IMG/VR virus record: IMGVR_UViG_3300023049_000356 | Span: 1 to 34,339 of that record | DNA length: 34,339 nucleotides | Strand: one strand, 5' to 3' | From: a virus | Shown: positions 20,001-26,677 of the stretch, one piece after another | Position numbering within the stretch: position 1 is the first letter of the stretch | Layout of the letters: every line of letters begins with the position of its first letter | Position numbers and translations under genes: made by a program | Notes under the pieces: generated by a model | Told to the model about the DNA's origin: nothing | Databases searched by the model: none | Seen by the model: only the letters and a program-made list of their open reading frames with translations

Positions 20001-20969
20001 CACTGGGAGTGGAAATTATTTAGAGAGAAGCAATTTGAGAAGATTGACCGTAACTTATGGAATGCAATAACTGAATCTATTCTAGGTTTTGAATATGATG
20101 GAACTGATATTGGTGCAAATGTAGCTGTATCACCGACACCAACCGTGACACCAACCGTGACACCAACATTGACACCATATATACCACCATCAGCATCCCC
20201 AACACCGGGAGTAACACCAACCCCAACACCAACAGGTACAGCACCTGTAACGCCATCTCCAACAGCATCGGTTACACCAACTGGTACACCTGCTGGAACG
20301 CCTGCTGTTACAAGCACACCTGCTGGAACGCCTGCTGTAACGCCAACACCAACACCAACACTAACTCCAAACGTTACAAGCACACCTGCAAGCACACCAC
20401 CTGCAACACCACCAGTAACACCTGCCGGTTCAGCTCCTGTTACCGTAACACCAACCAACACACCAGTGGCAACTGCACAACCAACACCAACCCCATCACC
20501 AACTGATAATACTGGTGTGGTTCTTGGTGATAGGGCATTTATAAACATAGACACCGCTCCAGATGTGTCATCGCAGATCACAATAGGATTTGAACCTAAT
20601 GGTAGATTGGGGTACAGAATAGGACAGGGAACTGGATTAATATACATACCGGGAACATGGTGGTCAACATCACCAACAACAACATCATTGGGTGGTTTTT
20701 ATGATATTAGAATAGATTATTTAACTGGAAATCCAGCTAATCAGGTATTTGGACCATCACCCGGAATATGGACTAATTTGGGAACTGCAAAGACTTTCTT
20801 GTGGTCACAAGATGTCGCAGGGTTGTATAATGCATCAATACAGGTACAAATACGAGACTCTAATACCCAGATAGTTAAGGATAGTGCTGTTTTTTCTATT
20901 CAATTGCAGGCTAGAACATCATTTGTTGATAATGGTTCTGGATTTGGTAGAATAGATGACGATAGGTAA
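11100..20969 (+). CDS. Giant baseplate wedge/structural protein, gp7-like (3289 residues)
   Basis: This single intact frame starts with GTG; the ATG two bases earlier runs straight into TGA, while AGGGA lies 6 bases before GTG. It follows gp6 as gene 7 does in T4, and the N-terminal 150 residues (NIFGRFFTKDEIDRIVGYIG, DWFMSFRDFMTRLERLGVNI) resemble the large protein found there in marine T4-like phages. T4 gp7 has 1032 residues. The body is made of many small beta domains with recurring F-x-G-x-Y-x-V and D-x-W patterns, such as SFDGDYIIEN and NFNGTYTVSS. Residues about 3010-3136 are a Thr/Pro linker, followed by a distinct 150-residue C-terminal beta domain. Role as wedge initiator is inferred from position; it may also serve as a fibre-bearing scaffold. 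Confidence 0.65.
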   Translation: MKDNKTDYNKPRTDLNKLLPEVNLDGAEILKGFNDNIFGRFFTKDEIDRIVGYIGTDPQNTSDKNQIIEPSEYRQANQLQPIIYSKVGDIDWFMSFRDFMTRLERLGVNIDRFNEWGASLQFNWVPPIDIDKLINYGDYFWDSDSFNDPPQYVTIKNQENWVNSRLQQSYRSIANGLPTYIIDSYDTGADSITVLSDVSSQITSGIPVILSGNSQDAVFFTPTSVVYDGGGNETVITFDNAEYDITTGVNDVYTNINATQFIITGTETGTRSIFVGDNLTSLFTKSYIFSSEDSPNQPTTLWKVESSEYNNLTNETKITVTEDISGFDWLKVSVKPILRSLQSEVQAISSAPLTSAPYGALTESEMGDIIWTRNTLLYTGTTGGGEGTELGSEVLTDTASGVDFLDGTYLVGDTIRISGTSFDGDYIIENLITSTQVGLSTKFFTDVAIEYEIVRKTSITELESDIAPLLPTTNQVWFDTPNDQLRQWDGADWNVIYDNYSYLVDLTNSSHLINLSQNNPWTTSNKWIHRSNINNFTGKSRAQNPIIEFFPYIELSEFSYSEKVWNYRRTEDITYTESSISPTLFELVDTTKTTSGIEVLFIDDNTIIFGPEFGNMTEGLKSGTEIKLVGFNSNNGEYIVDSSEFVQFIPNSRYQTKITLRSDVVDPLDVPDGAYVAPKFTSTGDLWIDHNTNHWQFNRIENISASSLQPERNPMLDFYVTDYNDGSYESQIGLYFQEYKLLTGEATQTGGVIFTLNSSLHDLALIEDYQEGDVRVYINGVRQYGNYTDIRSASNLNYVGGIKFSSNVSITDNDIVRIEVGEYALEDVGRGSISIPTTTGIELFNLTNNFRLEQDKTERTQYPWFSIYDVNGNRLQIASNVFKYKDVSTGTYFPELDQRIDFNPVSQDYIFDQKLLEPSTGELYLYFDGGEYQDELQSIWKRGINNEQYVPVEKNGFWEIPNQWYFNIKHENRESVSLTETFQHFSSITNSQTVPGIDGTIFNNSYFLDGSPNYGLGGRIKEHNNGFDILASSMFINNVNPLDLIDFARSQYNSAQNNILSIIEDRFVELLTAPLDSNDLGIVNVSQLTDFISYTTKDDYDKNDRLDQWFGDSSTFNPVTNVGVKNWIATAPFFGLQSKTFPYITNDNNGFIQLVHHDGHRKIISVTPAIKSILFQELLKNNPDSTDVQTVTSESDPFPVTIKLSPVESGDYIIRTNSTLKTRNLYRYSNIDTWELVDLNLIYAKSLLNIELSLYNVLSDELLSENFTSVFDFRQTRSDIEYRTKSQERFSNYISENNIQAPFLNNGYVQNNPFTWNYAYTPIPTDPRNGELNPNVFASWQALYETIYRTPYPHLEPWKLQQFNDKPDWWDNEYLSGTTTRIWKSTMWSNIIDGKIPVGEIDPYGNIGTGLSNQIADRFTYIPVNSSNTPTLDGYGPDEILPPYWNSNNSPINSVRSLYDSALQEFITTPSADYQFGQLSPTEWEWKSSIYNIYDEFNIAFKLSPLKFTNQTFGLELIDVACLQVDSRVNKVSRHDETILHGDLGSDSTINRVNGFNQWYIHFNRYNGFDGASSEFREMWSGWTNPLTYQFGAFIDTETFDVDSEFFDVVNRDYDVLFKKSSGIRDIWLDSLTATITSSPSKFATEFDSSNDWTVEFNSTSPISRPIEYFGTQSYPVRVTAGDDTIKVFSFRISSAEVNESFGFDTIQYAETASSSTPTTLLNDNTAYSASVFFDNTTVVNLSIIGKNAQTFGELVSVIDTQLGSNGSAFLEDGNLVISSDTLGGNTKAVVTDLGLFITASPNFLGTTGNKFNLVSFDKVFYIDGDLSKYFPDGSLFTVSDSTNFNGTYTVSSAFYNVSTKETRIEIRETVEITESTVDGFIEPSTGVDLPEEWITGTGVNWVDGGSLPAEFNDINLYYIIRVDDRSFKLSPTRESAIAGINFITPTTTGSTQNYIGRIKNTFTAFSGRNVQAYWKQHYVDNRSTFTNPAPISISGIQNIIDFINGYSVYLESIGFVYEDEDGTNRDSSTGRTLDWLFETEKLIEFIYASRKNQQSTREEYPVTLNSGSNVFTSDRAITLSTGTKVNLIVNNNGTLPIEFDNPISDSIVYYIIQTATPGVYQLAGSSVQAKNGNALPFSDNGSGEIKLVEYIDTDRLPSLPLNPHKNQISIDHATGIISNMVAGTDLDLITDQRIYTAENKTLTVNDILVFRNDLKTTIGLTPTTKDSNSSNSSNVSEISGMHVFFDGYEHVIQFKNSSSNDVLIYDQFLGINTLRFSLELDRQVGFTLRPNVGGNVILDRSQNQNIESAIESIRFAYSTYRSREGDYITDKVRDSLGYDGPFDYADDIGITDKTQFIFYRGLIQTKGTNFAANAFANQSQYEGLDVDEFWAYRLDCFGDSKEKKYPEFRLKSNEVSRKDLRLEFVESLGTPSDNTFIGIDITDDTRWFEQPDQVEKLLPRDRLYTTVTVVEKIEDVVNSPQYFTIANITPEDDKYVELSSPADFAIITYLAASGTNFDQRAEFTEGVEFEFVTNTLIKFIGEKNPDTFTDITIYTLTYNYDAQNPANIINRKTNTVVTEVPFWNPSRGQYYSGAIYGVNFQKSTDPAIYTEWVESVPSTYTYTWNSNFKNNIWFDTNLEYYLPYDDSNITTNIDSRINNWGKLSNFGEVRVYQWTESDVLPSEYDDQSIQNNNDNSLLIDERKTGISRKVVYRNDGTSVSPIWVEERDEVFEFIAEIVETSGDNSLTGKGAPLTAVYVYVDGVGSNTDTFTFNDTTFKDLADYVSGDTGISPISPAPNQGKTIQVVSRATLPTPQQLTDVDYKIDTPFTAVNRIDPITGRSIPKYYFWVEDTLNPLPITGGSTSKTTAKNIKDGLVNIPTPYMIPNNIVDITTTSFSKLFTTNKPTKENTVSYEYPLVYNQLIIKSIGNNVPNEDFYTLRFTKDYTLRDRLLDTEDDVSDLERKNLHWEWKLFREKQFEKIDRNLWNAITESILGFEYDGTDIGANVAVSPTPTVTPTVTPTLTPYIPPSASPTPGVTPTPTPTGTAPVTPSPTASVTPTGTPAGTPAVTSTPAGTPAVTPTPTPTLTPNVTSTPASTPPATPPVTPAGSAPVTVTPTNTPVATAQPTPTPSPTDNTGVVLGDRAFINIDTAPDVSSQITIGFEPNGRLGYRIGQGTGLIYIPGTWWSTSPTTTSLGGFYDIRIDYLTGNPANQVFGPSPGIWTNLGTAKTFLWSQDVAGLYNASIQVQIRDSNTQIVKDSAVFSIQLQARTSFVDNGSGFGRIDDDR
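20129..20505 (+). repeat. Thr/Pro-rich linker repeats in the gp7-like gene
   Basis: The low-complexity DNA codes for runs such as [14 protein letters not shown]. Perfect sub-repeats include a 23-bp unit at 20286-20308 repeated at 20316-20338 and a 12-bp period near 20139-20163. Steps are multiples of three. The linker separates the main body from a C-terminal domain. Confidence 0.85.
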
Positions 20970-20974
20970 ATAAT

Positions 20975-22030
20975 ATGCGATTTGAATATACACAAGGGTT
21001 AGCTTATAACACAACTGCTTCTAATTTTTTAGAACGCAATGTTACTGGTGGTGTGGATATAAGTATACCTAAGACATCAAATATATCTGTGATCTTCTCA
21101 CATGGTGAAGGTAACTATTTAGTAGAACAAGGTAGATTGGCAAAGGCATGGAACTTTGCATTTTCTGACACATCATCATATTGGCTATATTTTGATATTG
21201 ATGTGTTGGATGCTAAGTTAACATATGGGTTTACAACACTGGCACCCAAATTTGGTTTAACACGCCCATCAACACCAACAACTGGTGAAAATTTCTTTGA
21301 TAAAAATATTAATAAAATGCTAGAATGGAACGGTGGGAGATGGATTGAAAAAATACGTGTGTTTGCAGGTAGTTTAAAAAATGGCAACCTTACTACCAAT
21401 AGTTCAAGAACCCAAGTAGACGCACATTTCGATGTTAATGCTGAAAACATTTCACTATTTAATGCATCACACCCAAGTCGCATTGAATTTGGAAATGGTG
21501 ATTTTATTTTCTTAACGAATGGTGATAGTATTAATGACATCAATTCATTTAAATTTAAAAGATTGGATTACCCACTCATTGCTGCTCGTGATTTACCTCA
21601 ATACACGGCAGTAATGTTAGATGATAATGGTGAACTGGTACCCGCAACTAATCGAGAACAAGTAAAGGAAGCTATTGGTATCGTTGATATAGAATATTCT
21701 GCCGGTGATGATGTTCTACCAATAATAAGAGGATTTATAAGCGACCCATCATTTTTTGCATTTTCTGAAAGTGCAATGTGGCCTCTGTTTACAGACGATA
21801 GTGGTGCAATAACTCCAACAGCACCAACCACATCCGCACTACAGAAAATAGGATTTGTTGTAAATGTTAATACTATGTACGTTGATATAACTCCAAAATT
21901 ATTAATTATTGGTGTCACACCACCTAATGTTACAGTAACTCCAACTCTAACCCCATCAGCTACGGTAACTCCAACTCCAACTGTTACACCAACAGTAACC
22001 CCATCACCATCACCATCACCATCAGTATAA
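20975..22030 (+). CDS. Tail-fibre adaptor paralogue 1, ending in a naked Thr/Pro/Ser tail
   Basis: The product has 351 residues. Residues about 1-135 are the adaptor shared with the next two genes: a hydrophobic start, SSYWLYFDIDVLDAKLTYG, then NKMLEWNGGRWIEKIRVFAG. Residues about 205-310 form the second shared domain (ARDLPQYTAVMLDDNGELVP, then IGIVDIEYSAG). From about 320 the chain is a Thr/Pro/Ser linker that ends SPSPSPSV and stops, without the distal domain seen beyond the linker in paralogue 3. It starts 5 bases after the gp7-like stop with no late promoter of its own, so it is probably made from the same transcript and assembled next to that protein. Receptor-binding or fibre-attachment function is inferred from the family pattern. 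Confidence 0.65.
   Translation: MRFEYTQGLAYNTTASNFLERNVTGGVDISIPKTSNISVIFSHGEGNYLVEQGRLAKAWNFAFSDTSSYWLYFDIDVLDAKLTYGFTTLAPKFGLTRPSTPTTGENFFDKNINKMLEWNGGRWIEKIRVFAGSLKNGNLTTNSSRTQVDAHFDVNAENISLFNASHPSRIEFGNGDFIFLTNGDSINDINSFKFKRLDYPLIAARDLPQYTAVMLDDNGELVPATNREQVKEAIGIVDIEYSAGDDVLPIIRGFISDPSFFAFSESAMWPLFTDDSGAITPTAPTTSALQKIGFVVNVNTMYVDITPKLLIIGVTPPNVTVTPTLTPSATVTPTPTVTPTVTPSPSPSPSV
21921..22027 (+). repeat. Thr/Pro/Ser linker at the C-terminus of paralogue 1
   Basis: The repeated ACA/ACT-CCA codons end with CCATCA repeats coding SPSPSPSV directly before the stop. The DNA is similar to the linkers at 24371-24422 and 31180-31215. Confidence 0.85.
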
Positions 22031-22032
22031 AA

Positions 22033-22040
22033 TATAAATA
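22033..22040 (+). promoter_or_regulatory. T4-type late promoter
   Basis: Exact TATAAATA beginning 3 bp after the stop of paralogue 1 and 19 bp before the ATG of paralogue 2. Confidence 0.75.
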
Positions 22041-22058
22041 CTATAAAAGAGAATATTT

Positions 22059-24425
22059 ATGTTAACTAATATAAGACAAGGTATAATACAATCCCCTGAT
22101 AGTGGCAGGTTCTTAGTTAATACTTCTAAGGGTATTGATATTGTACTAAATTCACAGTCATTATTATTTACATTGGCAAATGGCAGTATAGATTATATCC
22201 ATTACGAGTCTGAAGATATAACAAGTGCGTGGACCAACACATTTACATCAAGAACTAACTTTTGGTTATATATTGATATCAATACCACTACTGCCAAACG
22301 GACATTCGGTAGTACATCAATTGCACCATCATCTGGTAATACTAGACCATCATCACCATCAAAAGATCAACATTTTTTTAATTATTCCAATAATAGTATG
22401 GAAGTTTGGAATGGATTTGAGTGGAATATAGTATTGCGTGTATTCATCGGTAAACTAATTTCAGGTAAAGTTGAGGAATATCAAGTGGGTACACAGGTTA
22501 GACTATATAGTCAGAGATTAGCAGGTGAAATTCTATTTGATGAAAATATTGAACCAATGTTCGATAGTGATGGTAAGTTCGTAACTAGTGAAACACCTGT
22601 TAAAACTGTTGACAGTGGAGACTATTCATTTAAACTTGATGTTAAACAAATACGAGCAAGAGCCATTGATAATATTCCTAAATATCATGGGGTTACATGG
22701 AAGGGTAATGGTAAATTAGGTATAGCTGTAAGGGACTCAGATAATAGGGGTGACTGTGTTGGACTGGCAGCAAATAACATATTTAAAAATGAAATAAGTA
22801 CGTTTATTACGTCTGGATATGTAACCAATGAAGAATGGAACTTCGCAAATAGAGCTGGCACACCAGTATACTTAAGTGAGTCTGGTGCAGTTACAGATGT
22901 CATCCCAAGAACAGGTAGAATAATACAGTTTTTAGGAACAATAACTACCCGTAATACAATTTATCTAGCAATAAAAGACAAAATGTTAGTTAATGGACCT
23001 ATATTATCACCAACACCAGAACCTTCAATTACACCATCATCCTCACCACCACCACCATTCACTGGTGGTTTATATAGTCAATATTTTCTTGATGAAACCG
23101 CAGATGAAATAATATTAGGTGCAGCATCTGATGGTAACTTCACAACATATGCAGTAGGTTCTACCACTACAACGGGTGTGACTAATGGTATTTTATTTGA
23201 AATAAACCATGCAAATAATAGCAATGTAGTAGTCAAATCTAAGAAATTTGCAGGTGATGCAAATATCAGTGAACTAAATAGAATAGTATATCATAATGAT
23301 GAGTTATATATGTCTGGTACTGTTGATGGATATACATTTCTTATGAAAACCAATCTAAATTTTGATATTATATGGCAACAAGTTTTTGATTCAGCATCAA
23401 GCACATCAGGGGAACCAACGGTAAATAATTACGGTGCAAAAATTGAAAACTTCATAATAGTAAATGAAAGCGGAACCGATTATATATATTCTTCTGGTTT
23501 TATAGAGCGCGAGAACTTTGGAATTTCACAAACTGATTTTCATATTGCAAAATATGATATGAGCGGAAATATATTATTGCAAAATGGAATTCGTCGAGCA
23601 TCTAACTTCGATGCATATGCTAAAAGTATAAAGGAAGAAAATGGATATATTGTAGTAACTGGGCATCTTCAACAGCCGTTTTTTTCCCCAAGTACTGCAA
23701 TATTTACGGTTAGAAGGGATGATATTGCATTGATCGACGGTAGGCTAATAGGAACTACACCCTTTGGAATCGAAGCATTGAGAACAGATGATACATATTA
23801 TATCATAGTTAACGAGGGTTTTGTCAGTTCAATAGCATCAATGGATATAGCCACATCTAATTTAAATTGGGCTAAGGGTTCTAATAATGGTGAATTAACT
23901 CAAATTGATATTAACTCAGATAATACAATACTAACCATAACAGGTCAGTCAACGTCGAGTAAAATCCCCATATCGATGCGACTTGATGCGTCTACAGGTG
24001 AGGTTATAGATGGATTCACACTATCTGCAAGTTCTACACCACCTGTAAGAAACGGAATATTTAATAAATTAATTGTTGATGATAGTAACAATGTTTTTGC
24101 ATATGGTGCAATGGTTCATAATGATAATTCTACAACTCAAATGATTTCACTTGTTGGTAATTCTTATGGACAGTCTAATAATGGGGTTGGGATTTCTATC
24201 TCAGATATCAAACTTGACCAGCGTAGTACTGCACTTCCAAATTCGTTGACTAATGATTCTACTGGAACTGAGACACGTGGTGGGGACGCATCTGCAATAC
24301 AACTTACTGCATTAAGCTATACATTTACAGACACTAATATAATATCTGAAAGTACCGAATTTGATGGTATTGTTACACCAACCCCAACACCAACCCCAAC
24401 CCCGACTCCATCACCGTCAGTATAA
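22059..24425 (+). CDS. Tail-fibre adaptor paralogue 2 with a beta-propeller-like domain
   Basis: The product has 788 residues. The N-terminus MLTNIRQGIIQSPDS and the motifs TNFWLYIDINTTTAKRTFG, NSMEVWNGFEWNIVLRVFIG and NIPKYHGVTWKGNGKLGIAV mark it as a paralogue of its neighbours. A short Pro/Ser linker (about 312-336) leads to a region of about 420 residues. It has repeating blocks of the type G-x-x-x-x-G-x-T-F-L-x-K-x-N-L-x-F-x-I-x-W, like the blades of a beta-propeller built from delta-60 or PQQ-type repeats. The chain ends with a second linker (TPTPTPSPSV) and stops. Late promoter at 22033-22040 and its own ribosome-binding site indicate separate expression. The propeller is a plausible receptor- or glycan-binding head, but this is inference from pattern only. 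Confidence 0.65.
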   Translation: MLTNIRQGIIQSPDSGRFLVNTSKGIDIVLNSQSLLFTLANGSIDYIHYESEDITSAWTNTFTSRTNFWLYIDINTTTAKRTFGSTSIAPSSGNTRPSSPSKDQHFFNYSNNSMEVWNGFEWNIVLRVFIGKLISGKVEEYQVGTQVRLYSQRLAGEILFDENIEPMFDSDGKFVTSETPVKTVDSGDYSFKLDVKQIRARAIDNIPKYHGVTWKGNGKLGIAVRDSDNRGDCVGLAANNIFKNEISTFITSGYVTNEEWNFANRAGTPVYLSESGAVTDVIPRTGRIIQFLGTITTRNTIYLAIKDKMLVNGPILSPTPEPSITPSSSPPPPFTGGLYSQYFLDETADEIILGAASDGNFTTYAVGSTTTTGVTNGILFEINHANNSNVVVKSKKFAGDANISELNRIVYHNDELYMSGTVDGYTFLMKTNLNFDIIWQQVFDSASSTSGEPTVNNYGAKIENFIIVNESGTDYIYSSGFIERENFGISQTDFHIAKYDMSGNILLQNGIRRASNFDAYAKSIKEENGYIVVTGHLQQPFFSPSTAIFTVRRDDIALIDGRLIGTTPFGIEALRTDDTYYIIVNEGFVSSIASMDIATSNLNWAKGSNNGELTQIDINSDNTILTITGQSTSSKIPISMRLDASTGEVIDGFTLSASSTPPVRNGIFNKLIVDDSNNVFAYGAMVHNDNSTTQMISLVGNSYGQSNNGVGISISDIKLDQRSTALPNSLTNDSTGTETRGGDASAIQLTALSYTFTDTNIISESTEFDGIVTPTPTPTPTPTPSPSV
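24371..24422 (+). repeat. Thr/Pro linker at the C-terminus of paralogue 2
   Basis: ACACCAACCCC-type repeats code for TPTPTPTPTPTPSPSV immediately before the stop codon. Compare the tails at 21921-22027 and 25381-25537. Confidence 0.85.
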
Positions 24426-24428
24426 ATA
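24421..24428 (+). promoter_or_regulatory. T4-type late promoter overlapping a stop codon
   Basis: Exact TATAAATA whose third to fifth bases are the TAA stop of paralogue 2. It lies 17 bp before the ATG of paralogue 3, with AAGGG as ribosome-binding site between them. Confidence 0.75.
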
Positions 24429-24444
24429 GTATAAAGGGTATAAA

Positions 24445-26616
24445 ATGTTAACAGTAATTAGACAAGGAATAATAGAAATCAACGCACCTACTAACTTTTT
24501 AGAGTTATCTGGTGATGATGTAAATATTATTGCTAGTACTGGAAGCACAATATTTACATTTGCAGATATTGATACTAATTATTTACATACTGAAAATAAT
24601 GATGTGACTCCTGCATGGGAAGGTCCATTTGATTCTTCTGATAGATGGTTGTATATTGATTTAGATGTGACAACCGGAATAAGAACATTTGGTACTACAA
24701 TTGTAGAACCACAATTTGGAACATCTAAACCCCAAAACCCAACAACAGATTTACATTATTTTGATTTAGATGCTAATGTAATGTATGTGTGGAATGGTAA
24801 TAGTTGGGATAGGAGAATTCGGGTTTTTGCTGGAACATTAGAAGATGGTGTCACATTAACTGAGTATGCGGTTGGTTCTCAGGTAGGATTAACGGGTTCA
24901 TTTTCAATCGGAGCTATTGTTACAGATTTAACTTCTAATATTAAGAGGGCCAATGGGACATTCCTCACTACAGAAACACCATTGTCAAAAACATTTAACG
25001 AAACAAATAACAGTGCACAGGAAGCTAGAATATTTAGGGCTAAAGCAAATACAGGTATACGTAAATTTCAACCAGTTGTATATGTAGAATCAAATGAAAT
25101 TAAACCAGCTAGTTCATTGGATGTTTCTTTAGGTGGATGCATTGGCATTGCTACAATGGATATGAAAATGGGTGATGTAAGTGATGTATATAGATACGGA
25201 TATATAGAAAATTCAGAATGGAACTTTACAGAATCTCCCGGAACATCATTATTTCTTAATAGGCAGAATGAAATAACTAGTAACACCCCTAATGTTGGAT
25301 ACATTCAAAAGCTTGGGCATGTTGTTTCTGCAACTAAAATATTTCTAGATATTCAAGAACGTGTCATTGTTGGTGTTATACCACCCTCATCAACCCCCTC
25401 ATCAACCCCCTCATCAACCCCAACAGTCACACCAACCCAAACGGTTACTGTGACACCGACCGTTACTGTGACACCGACCGTTACAGTAACCCCAACGGCC
25501 ACAGTAACCCCAACTCCAACAGTATCACCATCCGTAGCAGGTCCACAACCATTCATATCTGAATGGACTACAACCGGGGCTGGCGAATCAATAGAATTGC
25601 CACTAAGAGCAACTGGTGGTTATACTTTTGATGTGGACTGGGGTGATGGGGACAATGATACAATAACAACATATAATCAATCCGAAGTAACACATACGTA
25701 TGCGGTGGCAGATACTTATACTGTAACTATTACTGGGACAATAATAGGATTCTCATTTAATGGACCAGTTGACGCTACAAAGATAACAAACATTTCACAA
25801 TGGGGAACATTACGATTAGGAAATGATGGTGGGTATTTTAATGGATGTACCAATCTAACTATAACTACACCCGATGACACACTTGATATGACAGGAACTA
25901 CAAATTTATTCCGAGCATGGCGACAATGTGAAAGTATGACTTCATTTCCACTAATAGATACTAGTAATGTTACCAATTTTACTTCAGCTTGGGAAGAGTG
26001 TTCTTTACTTTCAGAGTTCCCACTAATTGACACTAGTAGCGCATTATCATTGGAATATACTTGGTCGTATTGTGGCTTAACATCATTCCCATTAATAAAC
26101 ACTGCAAGTGTAACTGATTTTGAAGGAAGCTGGGAAGGATGTTCATTACTTGCAACCTTCCCATTAATTGATGTGAGTGGGGCGACATTACTAGCATTTA
26201 CTTGGAATGCATGTGGATCACTCACATCATTTCCACTAATAGATATTTCGGATATAACTGTGTTGCAAGCAACATGGTTTAACTGTACTGGGCTAACTAG
26301 CTTTCCAACGATGGACTTTACTAACGTAATAACACTAAATCAACCGTGGTCGGGCTGTACAAGTTTAACAACATTAGGCACTGATTTCGGACTCACAATG
26401 GGCAATGTTACTACATTTACCTCAACATTTTCTTTTGCTCCATTAAATACTACTTCTTATGAAGCACTACTAGTTGATTTGGAGGCAGTTAATGCGACTA
26501 ATAGTGTATTCTTTAGTAGTGATGGTACTTATAATGACCCTAGTGCCGGTGCAACCGCTAGGCAGGCTCTTATTGATGATCACTCATGGACATTTTTCGG
26601 TGACTCTAGCATATAA
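24445..26616 (+). CDS. Tail-fibre adaptor paralogue 3 with PKD domain and BspA-type leucine-rich-like repeats
   Basis: The product has 723 residues. The adaptor part (MLTVIRQGIIEINAP, SDRWLYIDLDVTTGIRTFG, NVMYVWNGNSWDRRIRVFAG) and second domain (IRKFQPVVYVESNEIKPAS) match paralogues 1 and 2. A linker at about 313-364 ends TPTPTVSPSV, then continues into a PKD-like domain (about 372-440, FDVDWGDGDND and VTHTYAVADTYTVTITG). Residues about 480-640 hold six repeats of about 24 residues with the pattern W-x-x-C-x-x-L-x-x-F-P-L-I-D-T-S, like BspA/DUF285 surface repeats. The C-terminus QALIDDHSWTFFGDSSI is a usual end of such proteins. PKD and leucine-rich-like modules are common in adhesins, so this is a likely receptor-binding fibre. 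Confidence 0.75.
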   Translation: MLTVIRQGIIEINAPTNFLELSGDDVNIIASTGSTIFTFADIDTNYLHTENNDVTPAWEGPFDSSDRWLYIDLDVTTGIRTFGTTIVEPQFGTSKPQNPTTDLHYFDLDANVMYVWNGNSWDRRIRVFAGTLEDGVTLTEYAVGSQVGLTGSFSIGAIVTDLTSNIKRANGTFLTTETPLSKTFNETNNSAQEARIFRAKANTGIRKFQPVVYVESNEIKPASSLDVSLGGCIGIATMDMKMGDVSDVYRYGYIENSEWNFTESPGTSLFLNRQNEITSNTPNVGYIQKLGHVVSATKIFLDIQERVIVGVIPPSSTPSSTPSSTPTVTPTQTVTVTPTVTVTPTVTVTPTATVTPTPTVSPSVAGPQPFISEWTTTGAGESIELPLRATGGYTFDVDWGDGDNDTITTYNQSEVTHTYAVADTYTVTITGTIIGFSFNGPVDATKITNISQWGTLRLGNDGGYFNGCTNLTITTPDDTLDMTGTTNLFRAWRQCESMTSFPLIDTSNVTNFTSAWEECSLLSEFPLIDTSSALSLEYTWSYCGLTSFPLINTASVTDFEGSWEGCSLLATFPLIDVSGATLLAFTWNACGSLTSFPLIDISDITVLQATWFNCTGLTSFPTMDFTNVITLNQPWSGCTSLTTLGTDFGLTMGNVTTFTSTFSFAPLNTTSYEALLVDLEAVNATNSVFFSSDGTYNDPSAGATARQALIDDHSWTFFGDSSI
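25381..25537 (+). repeat. Thr/Pro/Ser linker repeats in paralogue 3
   Basis: There are three perfect 12-bp units (25384-25419, coding PSST repeats) and two perfect 18-bp units (25444-25461 and 25462-25479) followed by a partial third. All periods are multiples of three, so copy-number change would keep the frame. Confidence 0.9.
25936..26370 (+). repeat. Six leucine-rich-like protein repeats (W-x-x-C type)
   Basis: The segment codes for repeats of 22-24 residues of the form (T/S)SFPLIDTS...W..C..L. They are clear in protein but diverged in DNA, so they are old rather than recently amplified. Confidence 0.75.
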
Positions 26617-26641
26617 TTAATTTACAAGTTATTAGATTTTT

Positions 26642-26649
26642 TATAAATA
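26642..26649 (+). promoter_or_regulatory. T4-type late promoter
   Basis: Exact TATAAATA 29 bp before the ATG at 26678, with GAGGT 7 bases ahead of that ATG. Confidence 0.75.
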
Positions 26650-26677
26650 TTATAAACAATACTAATTGAGGTAATAC

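Noticed and set aside
20000-20647. Long minus-strand frame rich in Val and Gly opposite the gp7-like linker
   Set aside because: It is the complement of Thr/Pro-repeat DNA. The plus-strand frame is part of a 3289-codon gene. The same holds for 25353-25556 and 30668-31369.
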